A stretch of DNA of 5,796 bases. Source: Thiotrichaceae bacterium. GTDB taxonomy: Bacteria > Pseudomonadota > Gammaproteobacteria > Thiotrichales > Thiotrichaceae. Under the pieces are notes generated by a model, which was not told where the DNA came from, did no database searches, and worked only from the letters and a program-made list of their open reading frames with translations. The stretch lies in assembly GCA_026992705.1 (NCBI GenBank), contig JALWYT010000201.1, positions 1-5,796 of the forward strand, written 5' to 3'. A program made the translations under genes and the position numbers. Positions 1 through 4,466 of this stretch are shown here, in pieces. Positions within the stretch are counted from its first letter, which is position 1, and every line of letters starts with the position of its first letter.

Positions 1-18
1 CTGTTTCATAGCTTGCAA

Positions 19-1254
19 TCAGGGTTGCGACAAACCTGTTTCCAGCGGCAAGCCTTTGGTATCCTGCACGATAATATCAGGCGGTGTGCGGCTACCCGGT
101 CGGCGTTTTAGGGTGCTGTAGTAATATTTACCCTGTTGACTATTGTGCAAACTTTCCAGTGATGGCGTAGCTGAGCCAAGCACAATCGGGATTTGTAAAT
201 CATAAGCCCGTTTTACCGCAATATCGCGGGCATGATAGCGGAAGCCATCTTGCTGCTTAAATGAAGCATCGTGCTCTTCATCAATAATAATAATGCCTAA
301 AGCCTTAAATGATGCAAAAACTGCTGAGCGTGTACCAATCACAATATCTGCATCGCCTGATTTCACGGCAATCCAGTTTTCCAATCGCTCACCTTTGGCG
401 ACGGATGAATTGAGTGTGGTGATATATTGATTGGGGAAATAAGCTTGAAAACGGTCAATAAGCTGGGTGGTTAAGCCAATTTCAGGCACTAAAACCAATG
501 CCTGCTTGCCAGCGAGGATGCTTTCGCTAATCATGCGTAGATAGACTTCAGTTTTACCGCCGCCCGTGATGCCATGCAGTAAAATCGGCTTTAAAGGTTT
601 CTCGTTAATCCATGTATGAAAATCATGCAAACATTGCTGCTGCTCATCACTAAGCTCAAGGCTTTGCTTAAAGTCAGTGGCTTTGTTTTTTTGTGTTTGT
701 GCAAAAGGCGATAGCTTGATTGCTTCAATCCAGCCTTTTTGCTGCAAGGCTTTAAGCAAATTTCGGTAGCCTGTTTTGCTGATTTTTTTGCAATCCTCTT
801 CCCATATTGGCTCTTTATTACTAAATAACCCAAGCAATTGCTTTTGTTTTTTAGCTTGGTTTAGGCTGCTAATATCCAAGCTTTCTGCTTGCGGGCTAAG
901 CTGCCATGCTTTTTTAATCGGCAATTGTCTGGTTTTTCGTAAAGCAATCGGCAATGCTGTAAAAATAATCTCCCCAATGGGAGCGTGATAATACTGACTC
1001 GCCCAAATAAACAAGCGAATTAATTGCTCATCAAATATGGCATTTGTATCCAACAAACGACTGATGGGCTTTAGCTTTGCCTGCTCACCGTCAGCCTTTC
1101 GTTTATTGATAATAACGCCTGTAACCTCAGTATTCCCCAACGGCACACGCACCCGACAGCCAATTTCTGCTGCATCGCCCACATATAAATAATCAAGTGC
1201 AAAATAAATCGGACGGGAAACCGCAATTTGAAGAATCTGCTTGGTTTGGCTCAT
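19..1254 (-). CDS. priA: Primosomal protein N' (replication restart helicase PriA), N-terminal 411 residues, cut short by in-frame TGA
   Basis: PriA is the 3'-to-5' superfamily 2 DNA helicase that recognises stalled or D-loop forks and starts primosome assembly for replication restart. Residues 1-105 match the 3'-end-binding domain, followed by a winged-helix-like linker to about 200 and helicase lobe 1. Visible motifs are Walker A GITGGGKT (228-235), motif Ia LVLVPEIGLTTQL (253-265), GTRSAVF (307-313), Walker B DEEH (325-328) and GSATPS (360-365). The usual protein is about 730 residues, so lobe 2 and the eight zinc-binding cysteines are missing. The reading frame stops at TGA 19-21 just after GLSQP. 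The next six codons in the same frame (LQAMKQ) still align without a gap to the region around GLAPALITRMRQ of E. coli PriA as I recall it, so the TGA sits where Leu is expected. The gene is either disrupted by a point mutation or affected by a sequence error. The ATG at 1254 begins the family's normal N-terminus. I see no clear Shine-Dalgarno sequence. Confidence 0.93.
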   Translation of the reverse strand: MSQTKQILQIAVSRPIYFALDYLYVGDAAEIGCRVRVPLGNTEVTGVIINKRKADGEQAKLKPISRLLDTNAIFDEQLIRLFIWASQYYHAPIGEIIFTALPIALRKTRQLPIKKAWQLSPQAESLDISSLNQAKKQKQLLGLFSNKEPIWEEDCKKISKTGYRNLLKALQQKGWIEAIKLSPFAQTQKNKATDFKQSLELSDEQQQCLHDFHTWINEKPLKPILLHGITGGGKTEVYLRMISESILAGKQALVLVPEIGLTTQLIDRFQAYFPNQYITTLNSSVAKGERLENWIAVKSGDADIVIGTRSAVFASFKALGIIIIDEEHDASFKQQDGFRYHARDIAVKRAYDLQIPIVLGSATPSLESLHNSQQGKYYYSTLKRRPGSRTPPDIIVQDTKGLPLETGLSQP

Positions 1255-1358
1255 TAAGTTTTTAGGCTAAGAAATAAAATTATTCTAAATTACATAGCGA
1301 AATAAGGGAGATGAAAGTCATTAAATTTAAACAAAGATAAATAAGTGAGGGGAGAGCT

Positions 1359-1388
1359 TGCCATGCAGATAAGAAAATCTACATGGCA
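1359..1388 (-). terminator. Stem-loop downstream of the 52-aa gene (atypical terminator candidate)
   Basis: Arms TGCCATG (1359-1365) and CATGGCA (1382-1388) pair perfectly. One C/A mismatch follows, then AGAT (1367-1370) pairs with ATCT (1377-1380) around a 6-nt loop. The structure lies 15 bp past the stop codon of the 1403-1561 gene. A second small hairpin, ACTGT (1388-1392) with ACAGT (1399-1403), abuts that stop codon. Neither is followed by a run of T on either strand, so a standard intrinsic terminator is doubtful. Protection of the mRNA 3' end is an alternative role. Confidence 0.4.
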
Positions 1389-1402
1389 CTGTACGTACAC
1401 AG

Positions 1403-1561
1403 TTAAGGACGCTTAGGCGTTGTGTATTTTTCTTCTTTCTGGAACTCTTTCCAAATTGTTTCGTAACCAACAAAGCCTGTTTCAGTTGGCTCCTTTTGAC
1501 GAGTTGTTACATAAGGTGTTACACCCTCTGGAACTTTAGGACGACCTGATTGTTCGCTCAT
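1403..1561 (-). CDS. Small hypothetical protein, 52 aa
   Basis: I do not recognise the family. The ATG at 1559-1561 has an AGAGG Shine-Dalgarno sequence (1567-1571) 5 nt upstream, which is the best argument that the gene is real. The frame runs 52 codons to TAA at 1403-1405. The product begins MSEQSGRPKVPEGVTPYV and ends KYTTPKRP. It is hydrophilic, rich in Lys, Glu, Pro and Thr, has no cysteine, and has no signal peptide or membrane segment, so it should be a soluble cytoplasmic protein. A central GFVGYETIWKEF stretch (29-40) with several aromatic residues could be a short amphipathic helix or a binding motif. It lies on the same strand as priA, 148 bp upstream of the priA start, with hairpins between them, so it is probably transcribed separately. 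A stem-loop follows its 3' end. Confidence 0.72.
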   Translation of the reverse strand: MSEQSGRPKVPEGVTPYVTTRQKEPTETGFVGYETIWKEFQKEEKYTTPKRP

Positions 1562-1627
1562 AATAACCTCTTTAATTGTTTAGAGTTATAAAAATAAGGT
1601 GACTGGTTTTAAAAAACCTTTGATCAA

Positions 1628-1657
1628 ACTATAGGCAATTTTATCCACCTGATTTAA
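1628..1657 (-). promoter_or_regulatory. Possible promoter for the 52-aa gene
   Basis: Read on the minus strand, TATAGT (1628-1633) matches the -10 consensus at five of six positions. A weak -35-like TTAAAT lies 18 bp upstream (1652-1657). Transcription would start near 1621 and give a leader of about 60 nt. The imperfect DnaA box at 1641-1649 would fall in the spacer. The weak -35 keeps confidence low. Confidence 0.25.
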
Positions 1658-1953
1658 TCAAATATTTCTGTAAGTCACCACCATAAACCAATATGGCATT
1701 CTTTCATATTTTAATAAAAAAATATACCAAACGTCGCAAAAAAGTATAGTTGGCTTGTGGATAACTTTGTGAATAAGCTATTGAATAAAAAATTCATAAC
1801 TATTTTAATCAATGTAAGTACACATTTGTAATGTTGACAAAACGATCAATAATTTTTATCAAAAACAACTATTTACAAGGGTTATAAAATGTCTAATACG
1901 AACTTTTAGTAGTATGTTTCGCATTTTTAACTATTATTTTTCACTGTGAATAA
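1641..1953. promoter_or_regulatory. Cluster of DnaA boxes (candidate replication origin or DnaA-regulated region)
   Basis: Three 9-mers match the DnaA-box consensus TTWTNCACA, all on the minus strand: 1756-1764 (TTATCCACA, the strongest E. coli form), 1768-1776 (TTATTCACA) and 1945-1953 (TTATTCACA). On the plus strand, 1641-1649 is TTATCCACC, one mismatch at the last base. The first two boxes start 12 bp apart in the same orientation. The surroundings are about 25% GC, as expected of a DNA unwinding element, and TAG-TAG-TAT at 1907-1915 resembles a short DnaA-trio run. With base frequencies like those here I estimate about 0.1 consensus match per 600 bp by chance, so three are unlikely to be accidental. 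No dnaA, gidA, rpmH or other usual origin neighbour is in the window. Confidence 0.42.
1834..1862 (+). promoter_or_regulatory. Promoter-like TTGACA / TATCAA pair, rightward
   Basis: A perfect -35 hexamer TTGACA (1834-1839) is separated by 17 bp from TATCAA (1857-1862), which matches the -10 consensus at four of six positions. A transcript starting near 1869 would cross an AAGGG-preceded six-codon frame (1889-1909) and the 12-bp stem-loop (2006-2071) before reaching the gene at 2160, giving a leader of about 290 nt. The -10 is weak and the region is AT-rich, so chance is possible. Confidence 0.3.
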
Positions 1954-2005
1954 AGCAGTTATTAATAATTATTTAGTACTATTGAGCTAAAGTCAGAGTA
2001 GTATT

Positions 2006-2071
2006 TGTTAAAATGAACTTACCAATAATGATAGACTCATTCTATTTTCATCTAATTATTTCATTTTAACA
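2006..2071. repeat. 12-bp perfect inverted repeat around a 42-nt spacer
   Basis: The left arm TGTTAAAATGAA (2006-2017) is the exact reverse complement of the right arm TTCATTTTAACA (2060-2071). A smaller hairpin, AATGA (2027-2031) with TCATT (2037-2041), lies inside. No T-run follows, so this is not a typical terminator. No target-site duplication flanks it, so it is not obviously a miniature transposable element. A regulatory stem-loop in the leader of the 2160 gene or an origin-associated structure are alternatives. Confidence 0.5.
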
Positions 2072-2076
2072 GTGTC

Positions 2077-2092
2077 ATAGTTCAATAGTTCA
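2077..2092. repeat. Perfect tandem duplication of ATAGTTCA
   Basis: ATAGTTCA occurs twice back to back (2077-2084 and 2085-2092), 19 bp upstream of the promoter-like sequence of the 2160 gene. It could be a small operator or simply a chance or slippage product in AT-rich DNA. Confidence 0.5.
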
Positions 2093-2110
2093 GTTTAGGC
2101 ACATATTGGT

Positions 2111-2138
2111 TTGCTAACATTGGGGAATATTTTATAAA
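2111..2138 (+). promoter_or_regulatory. Possible proximal promoter of the secreted-protein gene
   Basis: TTGCTA (2111-2116, four of six matches to the -35 consensus) is followed after 16 bp by TATAAA (2133-2138, five of six to the -10 consensus). Transcription would begin about 15 nt before the ATG at 2160, a very short leader, consistent with the lack of a clear Shine-Dalgarno sequence there. Confidence 0.35.
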
Positions 2139-2159
2139 TAACAATAAGCTACAGATTAA

Positions 2160-3296
2160 ATGAAGCAACCTATTAATTTTAAAAAACACTTTGCTTTTGC
2201 TAGTGTATTTATTAGCTATTTGATTTTCACCTTAACCGTGTTTGCGGCAATACCTCCGAGTAATCTTCGTATTAAGTCCGCTAATGATAATATTGCAATA
2301 CTTGCTTGGGATACTGCGACATCGGACAGTCAGACAGTATCGTATGAGGTTTATCGTAATGGTAGTTTGCTTGCGACGCTGGCAGGGAATGTAACAGGTT
2401 ATGTTGATCAAACAGTACAAGCTCACAATTATCAATATGAGATTTATGCTGTTGATGCGTCAGGGCAAAAATCATTACCTGCTAGCACGACGATTAATCT
2501 TGCACCGATGGGTATCACGTTACGCCTGAAAGCCTTTTTGCAAGGAGCTTATCAAGCCAGTACAGGAGAAATGCGTGATAATTTGCGACTTCAGCAAGCG
2601 ATTCCAATCACAGAACCTTATATGCAACTTGGGCATAATTTACCCGTTGAAGTGCAATTAAATCCAGCTTTATTGGATGTAACAGGCAGTGATGCGATTG
2701 TTGACTGGATGATATTCGAACTACGAGATAAAACTAACCCTCGTAATATTATCCGAAATGAAGTCGCTTTATTGCAAAGAGATGGTCATTTAATTGATCC
2801 TCAAACAGGTCGCTCAGTTTTTTATTTAAATGATCAGATAGCAGGGGATTACTATATTGCACTGCGTCATCGTAACCATTTGGGGGTTATGACGGCTAAT
2901 GCGGTCAAGTTATCTGCTACTGAACGCTTGATTGATTTTTCGGATGTTAACACCGCAACATGGGGAAACAATGCACGGTTAATTAGTAATAATATTGCTT
3001 TAATGTGGGCAGGAGATGGCAATCATGACGGTAAATTAATTGCATCAGGTCCACAAAATGATTTGAATTATATTATTTCCTCAGTATTACTTGCTGAAGA
3101 TAATATAGGATTTAATGCAAATTATATCTATACTGGTTACAATAATGTTGATATTAATTTGGATGGTAATGTAATTTATATCGGTAAGAATAATGATGGT
3201 AATATTACACAGGGTAATGTACTACTCAATCCTAGTAATACGAGTTTTAATTCAAACTTTATTATCGAAGAACAATTGCCTAAAGTTCTAAATTAA
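2160..3296 (+). CDS. Secreted protein with fibronectin type III-like domain and C-terminal dockerin/EF-hand-like loops, 378 aa
   Basis: The N-terminus is a Sec signal peptide: basic NFKKH, a hydrophobic stretch (residues 11-29), and probable cleavage after VFA-29. Residues about 32-113 form a fibronectin type III-like fold (PPSNLRI, ILAWD, YEVYRNGSLLATL, YQYEIYAVDASGQKS). Residues about 118-250 form a second beta-rich module opening with LRLKAFLQGAYQASTGEMRD and including AGDYYIALRHRNHLGVM. I remember this module from large surface proteins of Bacteroidetes and some other bacteria. The C-terminus carries two dockerin-like calcium-binding loops, GDGNHDGKL (285-293) and DINLDGNV (331-338), with ND-rich sequence between and after. 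The likely location is periplasmic, cell-surface or extracellular; a role in adhesion or matrix binding is inference. The ATG at 2160 is the only start that keeps the signal peptide, although no clear Shine-Dalgarno precedes it. No enzyme motif was seen. Confidence 0.88.
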   Translation: MKQPINFKKHFAFASVFISYLIFTLTVFAAIPPSNLRIKSANDNIAILAWDTATSDSQTVSYEVYRNGSLLATLAGNVTGYVDQTVQAHNYQYEIYAVDASGQKSLPASTTINLAPMGITLRLKAFLQGAYQASTGEMRDNLRLQQAIPITEPYMQLGHNLPVEVQLNPALLDVTGSDAIVDWMIFELRDKTNPRNIIRNEVALLQRDGHLIDPQTGRSVFYLNDQIAGDYYIALRHRNHLGVMTANAVKLSATERLIDFSDVNTATWGNNARLISNNIALMWAGDGNHDGKLIASGPQNDLNYIISSVLLAEDNIGFNANYIYTGYNNVDINLDGNVIYIGKNNDGNITQGNVLLNPSNTSFNSNFIIEEQLPKVLN

Positions 3297-3303
3297 TAGC
3301 CAA

Positions 3304-3376
3304 TTTGAGCTATATTTTTCAGCTTAGAACAAGCAAATAGTTACTTTGTCGAAGTTGAAAAAGAATCTAGCTCAAA
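3304..3376. repeat. 9-bp inverted repeat, TTTGAGCTA / TAGCTCAAA
   Basis: TTTGAGCTA (3304-3312) and TAGCTCAAA (3368-3376) are exact reverse complements separated by 55 nt, starting just after the stop codon at 3294-3296. They could pair in the 3' untranslated region of the secreted-protein mRNA. No function can be assigned. Confidence 0.4.
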
Positions 3377-3403
3377 TCAAATTTTTTGCAATAAATTCAC
3401 TGT

Positions 3404-3434
3404 TTTCAGGCAATCGCCTGAAATTATTGTTATT
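3404..3434 (+). terminator. Probable intrinsic terminator of the secreted-protein gene
   Basis: A perfect 8-bp stem, TTTCAGGC (3404-3411) with GCCTGAAA (3416-3423), closes a 4-nt AATC loop. It is followed by the T-rich TTATTGTTATT (3424-3434). It lies 107 bp past the stop codon of the 2160-3296 gene. The T-tract is interrupted, so efficiency is uncertain. It could also act on leftward transcripts arriving from the lipoprotein gene. Confidence 0.5.
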
Positions 3435-3525
3435 GGAATGATAGCAATATGCAATTTACCTCTATCAATACTTCCAGAGCAAACTAAAAGTTACTGGACT
3501 ACATGATACAACGTTTGCAATTTAG

Positions 3526-3555
3526 CTTTGTTTACTATAGTTATAGTAAGTAAAG
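3526..3555. repeat. Imperfect palindrome between convergent genes
   Basis: TTACTATA (3532-3539) and TATAGTAA (3542-3549) are perfect reverse complements with only GT between them. Outside two non-Watson-Crick positions (G-T wobbles in rightward RNA), CTTT (3526-3529) pairs with AAAG (3552-3555), giving a potential 14-bp stem. A perfect 12-bp AT palindrome (3567-3578) lies next to it, touching the lipoprotein stop codon. No T-run follows on either strand. It may be a weak bidirectional transcription stop or a protein-binding palindrome. Confidence 0.4.
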
Positions 3556-3577
3556 GCTCCAGTTTGATAATATATTA

Positions 3578-3922
3578 TTAATTTGGATTTTCATAAAAAA
3601 CATAAGAGGTTGAATAGTCACTAAATTCAAAATAAACCTTTTTCTCATTAGAGTCAGCAATACCATTTAAGTTGCTATCTAACACACCATAACCAAAACG
3701 ATAAGGGCGTTCTTTTGAACCACTAGTTGAAGTGGCTGTTGTTAGTTTATCAATTTTAAGGAATCGTTTGACTAATTTATTACCTGCATAAATTTCTAAA
3801 ATTCCATCCGTTCCTGTCCAGTTATTGATTGCACGTCCTATACGGTTTTGTGATTCTTGAGTACAGCTAGCTAAAGCAAGCGTGATAGCAACCGCTATTA
3901 TTGATGATTTGAATATTTTCAT
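3578..3922 (-). CDS. Outer-membrane-type lipoprotein with an EF-hand-like calcium loop, 114 aa
   Basis: The product begins MKIFKSSIIAVAITLALASC. It has a basic start, a hydrophobic helix and the lipobox LASC, so Cys20 should be lipidated and become residue 1 of the mature protein. The following residues are Thr-Gln, not Asp, so outer-membrane sorting is expected. The mature part has a short GTDGILEIYAGNKLVKRF segment (36-54) and then DSNLNGIADSNE (82-93). This matches the 12-position EF-hand loop, with Asp or Asn at 1, 3 and 5, Gly at 6 and Glu at 12. It ends with aromatic-rich YFEFSDYSTSYVFYENPN. I believe similar uncharacterised lipoproteins occur in other proteobacteria, but I cannot name the family. 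I chose the ATG at 3922 because GGGA (3929-3932) lies 6 nt upstream. A longer frame from TTG 3934 adds four residues and lacks such a site. It lies 90 bp downstream of the OsmC-like gene and may be co-transcribed with it. Confidence 0.85.
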   Translation of the reverse strand: MKIFKSSIIAVAITLALASCTQESQNRIGRAINNWTGTDGILEIYAGNKLVKRFLKIDKLTTATSTSGSKERPYRFGYGVLDSNLNGIADSNEKKVYFEFSDYSTSYVFYENPN

Positions 3923-3977
3923 TTTATATCCCAATAGTTTTTTTCGTAATTTTTCAGCATTCTTGATAACTGTTCAT

Positions 3978-4004
3978 ATTGTACTTGTGTTGTTCGAGTA
4001 CAAT
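3978..4004. repeat. Stem-loop ATTGTACT / AGTACAAT between the OsmC-like and lipoprotein genes
   Basis: ATTGTACT (3978-3985) and AGTACAAT (3997-4004) are exact reverse complements with an 11-nt loop, 8 bp past the OsmC-like stop codon and 55 bp before the lipoprotein start. No T-run follows in the leftward direction. It could be an mRNA-processing or stabilising hairpin, a poor terminator, or a palindromic operator for the lipoprotein gene. Confidence 0.45.
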
Positions 4005-4012
4005 CTAAGTCG

Positions 4013-4390
4013 TTACCCTTCATTTACAGAAACCGTTATATCAACACAATCTTTAATTGTAGTATGTATTGTGCATTTATGAGCAGCACGGGCAACTGCT
4101 TTTTTACGTGAGTCAGGTAATTCTGGCCATGTAATTTTCATAGCTATTTTGCTGATAACTGTTGGGTCATAGTCAAAGTCCCAATTAAGTTGGGTTGTGA
4201 TATTGTTTGGAGTAATACCTAACCGCATGGCATAACTATTTAGGACAGCATAGGTACATTTTCCCAACGATGTCACAAACATAGCAATAGCACCGTAGTA
4301 CAGTGCTTCACTTTCTAAAGAAAGCTCAAAACTATCCTCTTCAAATTCAGATAAATATTGCTCTGTTTCAGCAGCTAAATGTACTTTCAT
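4013..4390 (-). CDS. OsmC/Ohr-family-like protein, 125 aa
   Basis: OsmC/Ohr proteins are small thiol-dependent peroxidases, or relatives of them, that use two conserved cysteines. Here LGKCTYAVLNSYAMRLGI (42-59) matches the region of the first cysteine (C45), and ARAAHKCTIHTTI (100-112) matches that of the second (C106); a third cysteine is C115. NWDFDYDP and MKITWPELPDSRKKAVARA fit the beta-strand and helix before the second cysteine. The usual acidic residue about nine positions before the first cysteine appears to be replaced (A36), so peroxidase activity should not be assumed. The protein is slightly shorter than typical members (about 135-145 aa). The ATG at 4390 has GGAG (4397-4400) 6 nt upstream. 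An in-frame TTG at 4444 would run through the terminator hairpin and is rejected. It lies 76 bp after the SQR gene, so it may act on persulfides, polysulfides or peroxides formed during sulfide oxidation (inference). Confidence 0.82.
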   Translation of the reverse strand: MKVHLAAETEQYLSEFEEDSFELSLESEALYYGAIAMFVTSLGKCTYAVLNSYAMRLGITPNNITTQLNWDFDYDPTVISKIAMKITWPELPDSRKKAVARAAHKCTIHTTIKDCVDITVSVNEG

Positions 4391-4407
4391 TATTTTCTCC
4401 CACGATA

Positions 4408-4441
4408 ATAAAAAACGGGAGACATCAATTGTCCCCCGTTT
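4408..4441 (-). terminator. Strong intrinsic terminator between sqr and the OsmC-like gene
   Basis: On the minus strand, AAACGGG (4435-4441) pairs with CCCGTTT (4413-4419). After a single mismatch, GAC (4431-4433) pairs with GTC (4421-4423) around a 7-nt loop. Six T residues and then ATTAT follow (through 4405). It begins 25 bp after the SQR stop codon and ends only 7 bp before the GGAG ribosome binding site of the OsmC-like gene. This leaves no room for a separate promoter between the two. Confidence 0.85.
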
Positions 4442-4466
4442 CAAAATTATATTTGCGATATAAAGC

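Larger units (their letters stand above)
1562..2159. other. Long AT-rich intergenic region with DnaA boxes; no convincing gene
   Basis: This region of about 600 bp separates the leftward 52-aa gene from the rightward secreted-protein gene. By hand count, 1621-2100 has 122 G or C in 480 bases (about 25%), clearly lower than the flanking genes. It contains three consensus DnaA boxes and a near-match, a 12-bp inverted repeat (2006-2071), an 8-bp tandem repeat (2077-2092), and promoter-like hexamers in both directions. Two tiny frames were seen (ATG 1889, six codons, with an AAGGG ribosome-binding-like site; ATG 2013, eighteen codons), but neither is convincing as a gene. No tRNA or recognised structured RNA was found. 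Confidence 0.7.

Noticed and set aside
1..60. A frameshift (indel) as the cause of the priA stop
   Set aside because: Shifting the frame gives PLIASYET, which fits less well, whereas the original frame continues as LQAMKQ and aligns with PriA. A substitution explains the stop better.
2013..2069. Eighteen-codon frame (MNLPIMIDSF...) in the spacer
   Set aside because: No good ribosome binding site, and it coincides almost exactly with the inverted repeat whose left arm supplies the ATG. Low-complexity AT-rich DNA makes such frames common.
2006..2071. Miniature inverted-repeat transposable element
   Set aside because: The arms are short, no target-site duplication flanks them, and no second copy exists in the window.
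1562..2159. CRISPR array, tRNA or riboswitch in the long spacer
   Set aside because: No regularly spaced repeats, no cloverleaf, and no conserved riboswitch core could be recognised.
3578..3934. Lipoprotein start at TTG 3934
   Set aside because: It places four extra residues before a normal signal peptide. The ATG at 3922 has its own GGGA site at 6 nt.
4013..4444. Longer 143-residue version of the OsmC-like protein starting at a TTG at 4444
   Set aside because: It would translate through the terminator hairpin, has no ribosome binding site, and adds 18 residues outside the family fold. The ATG at 4390 has a well-spaced GGAG.
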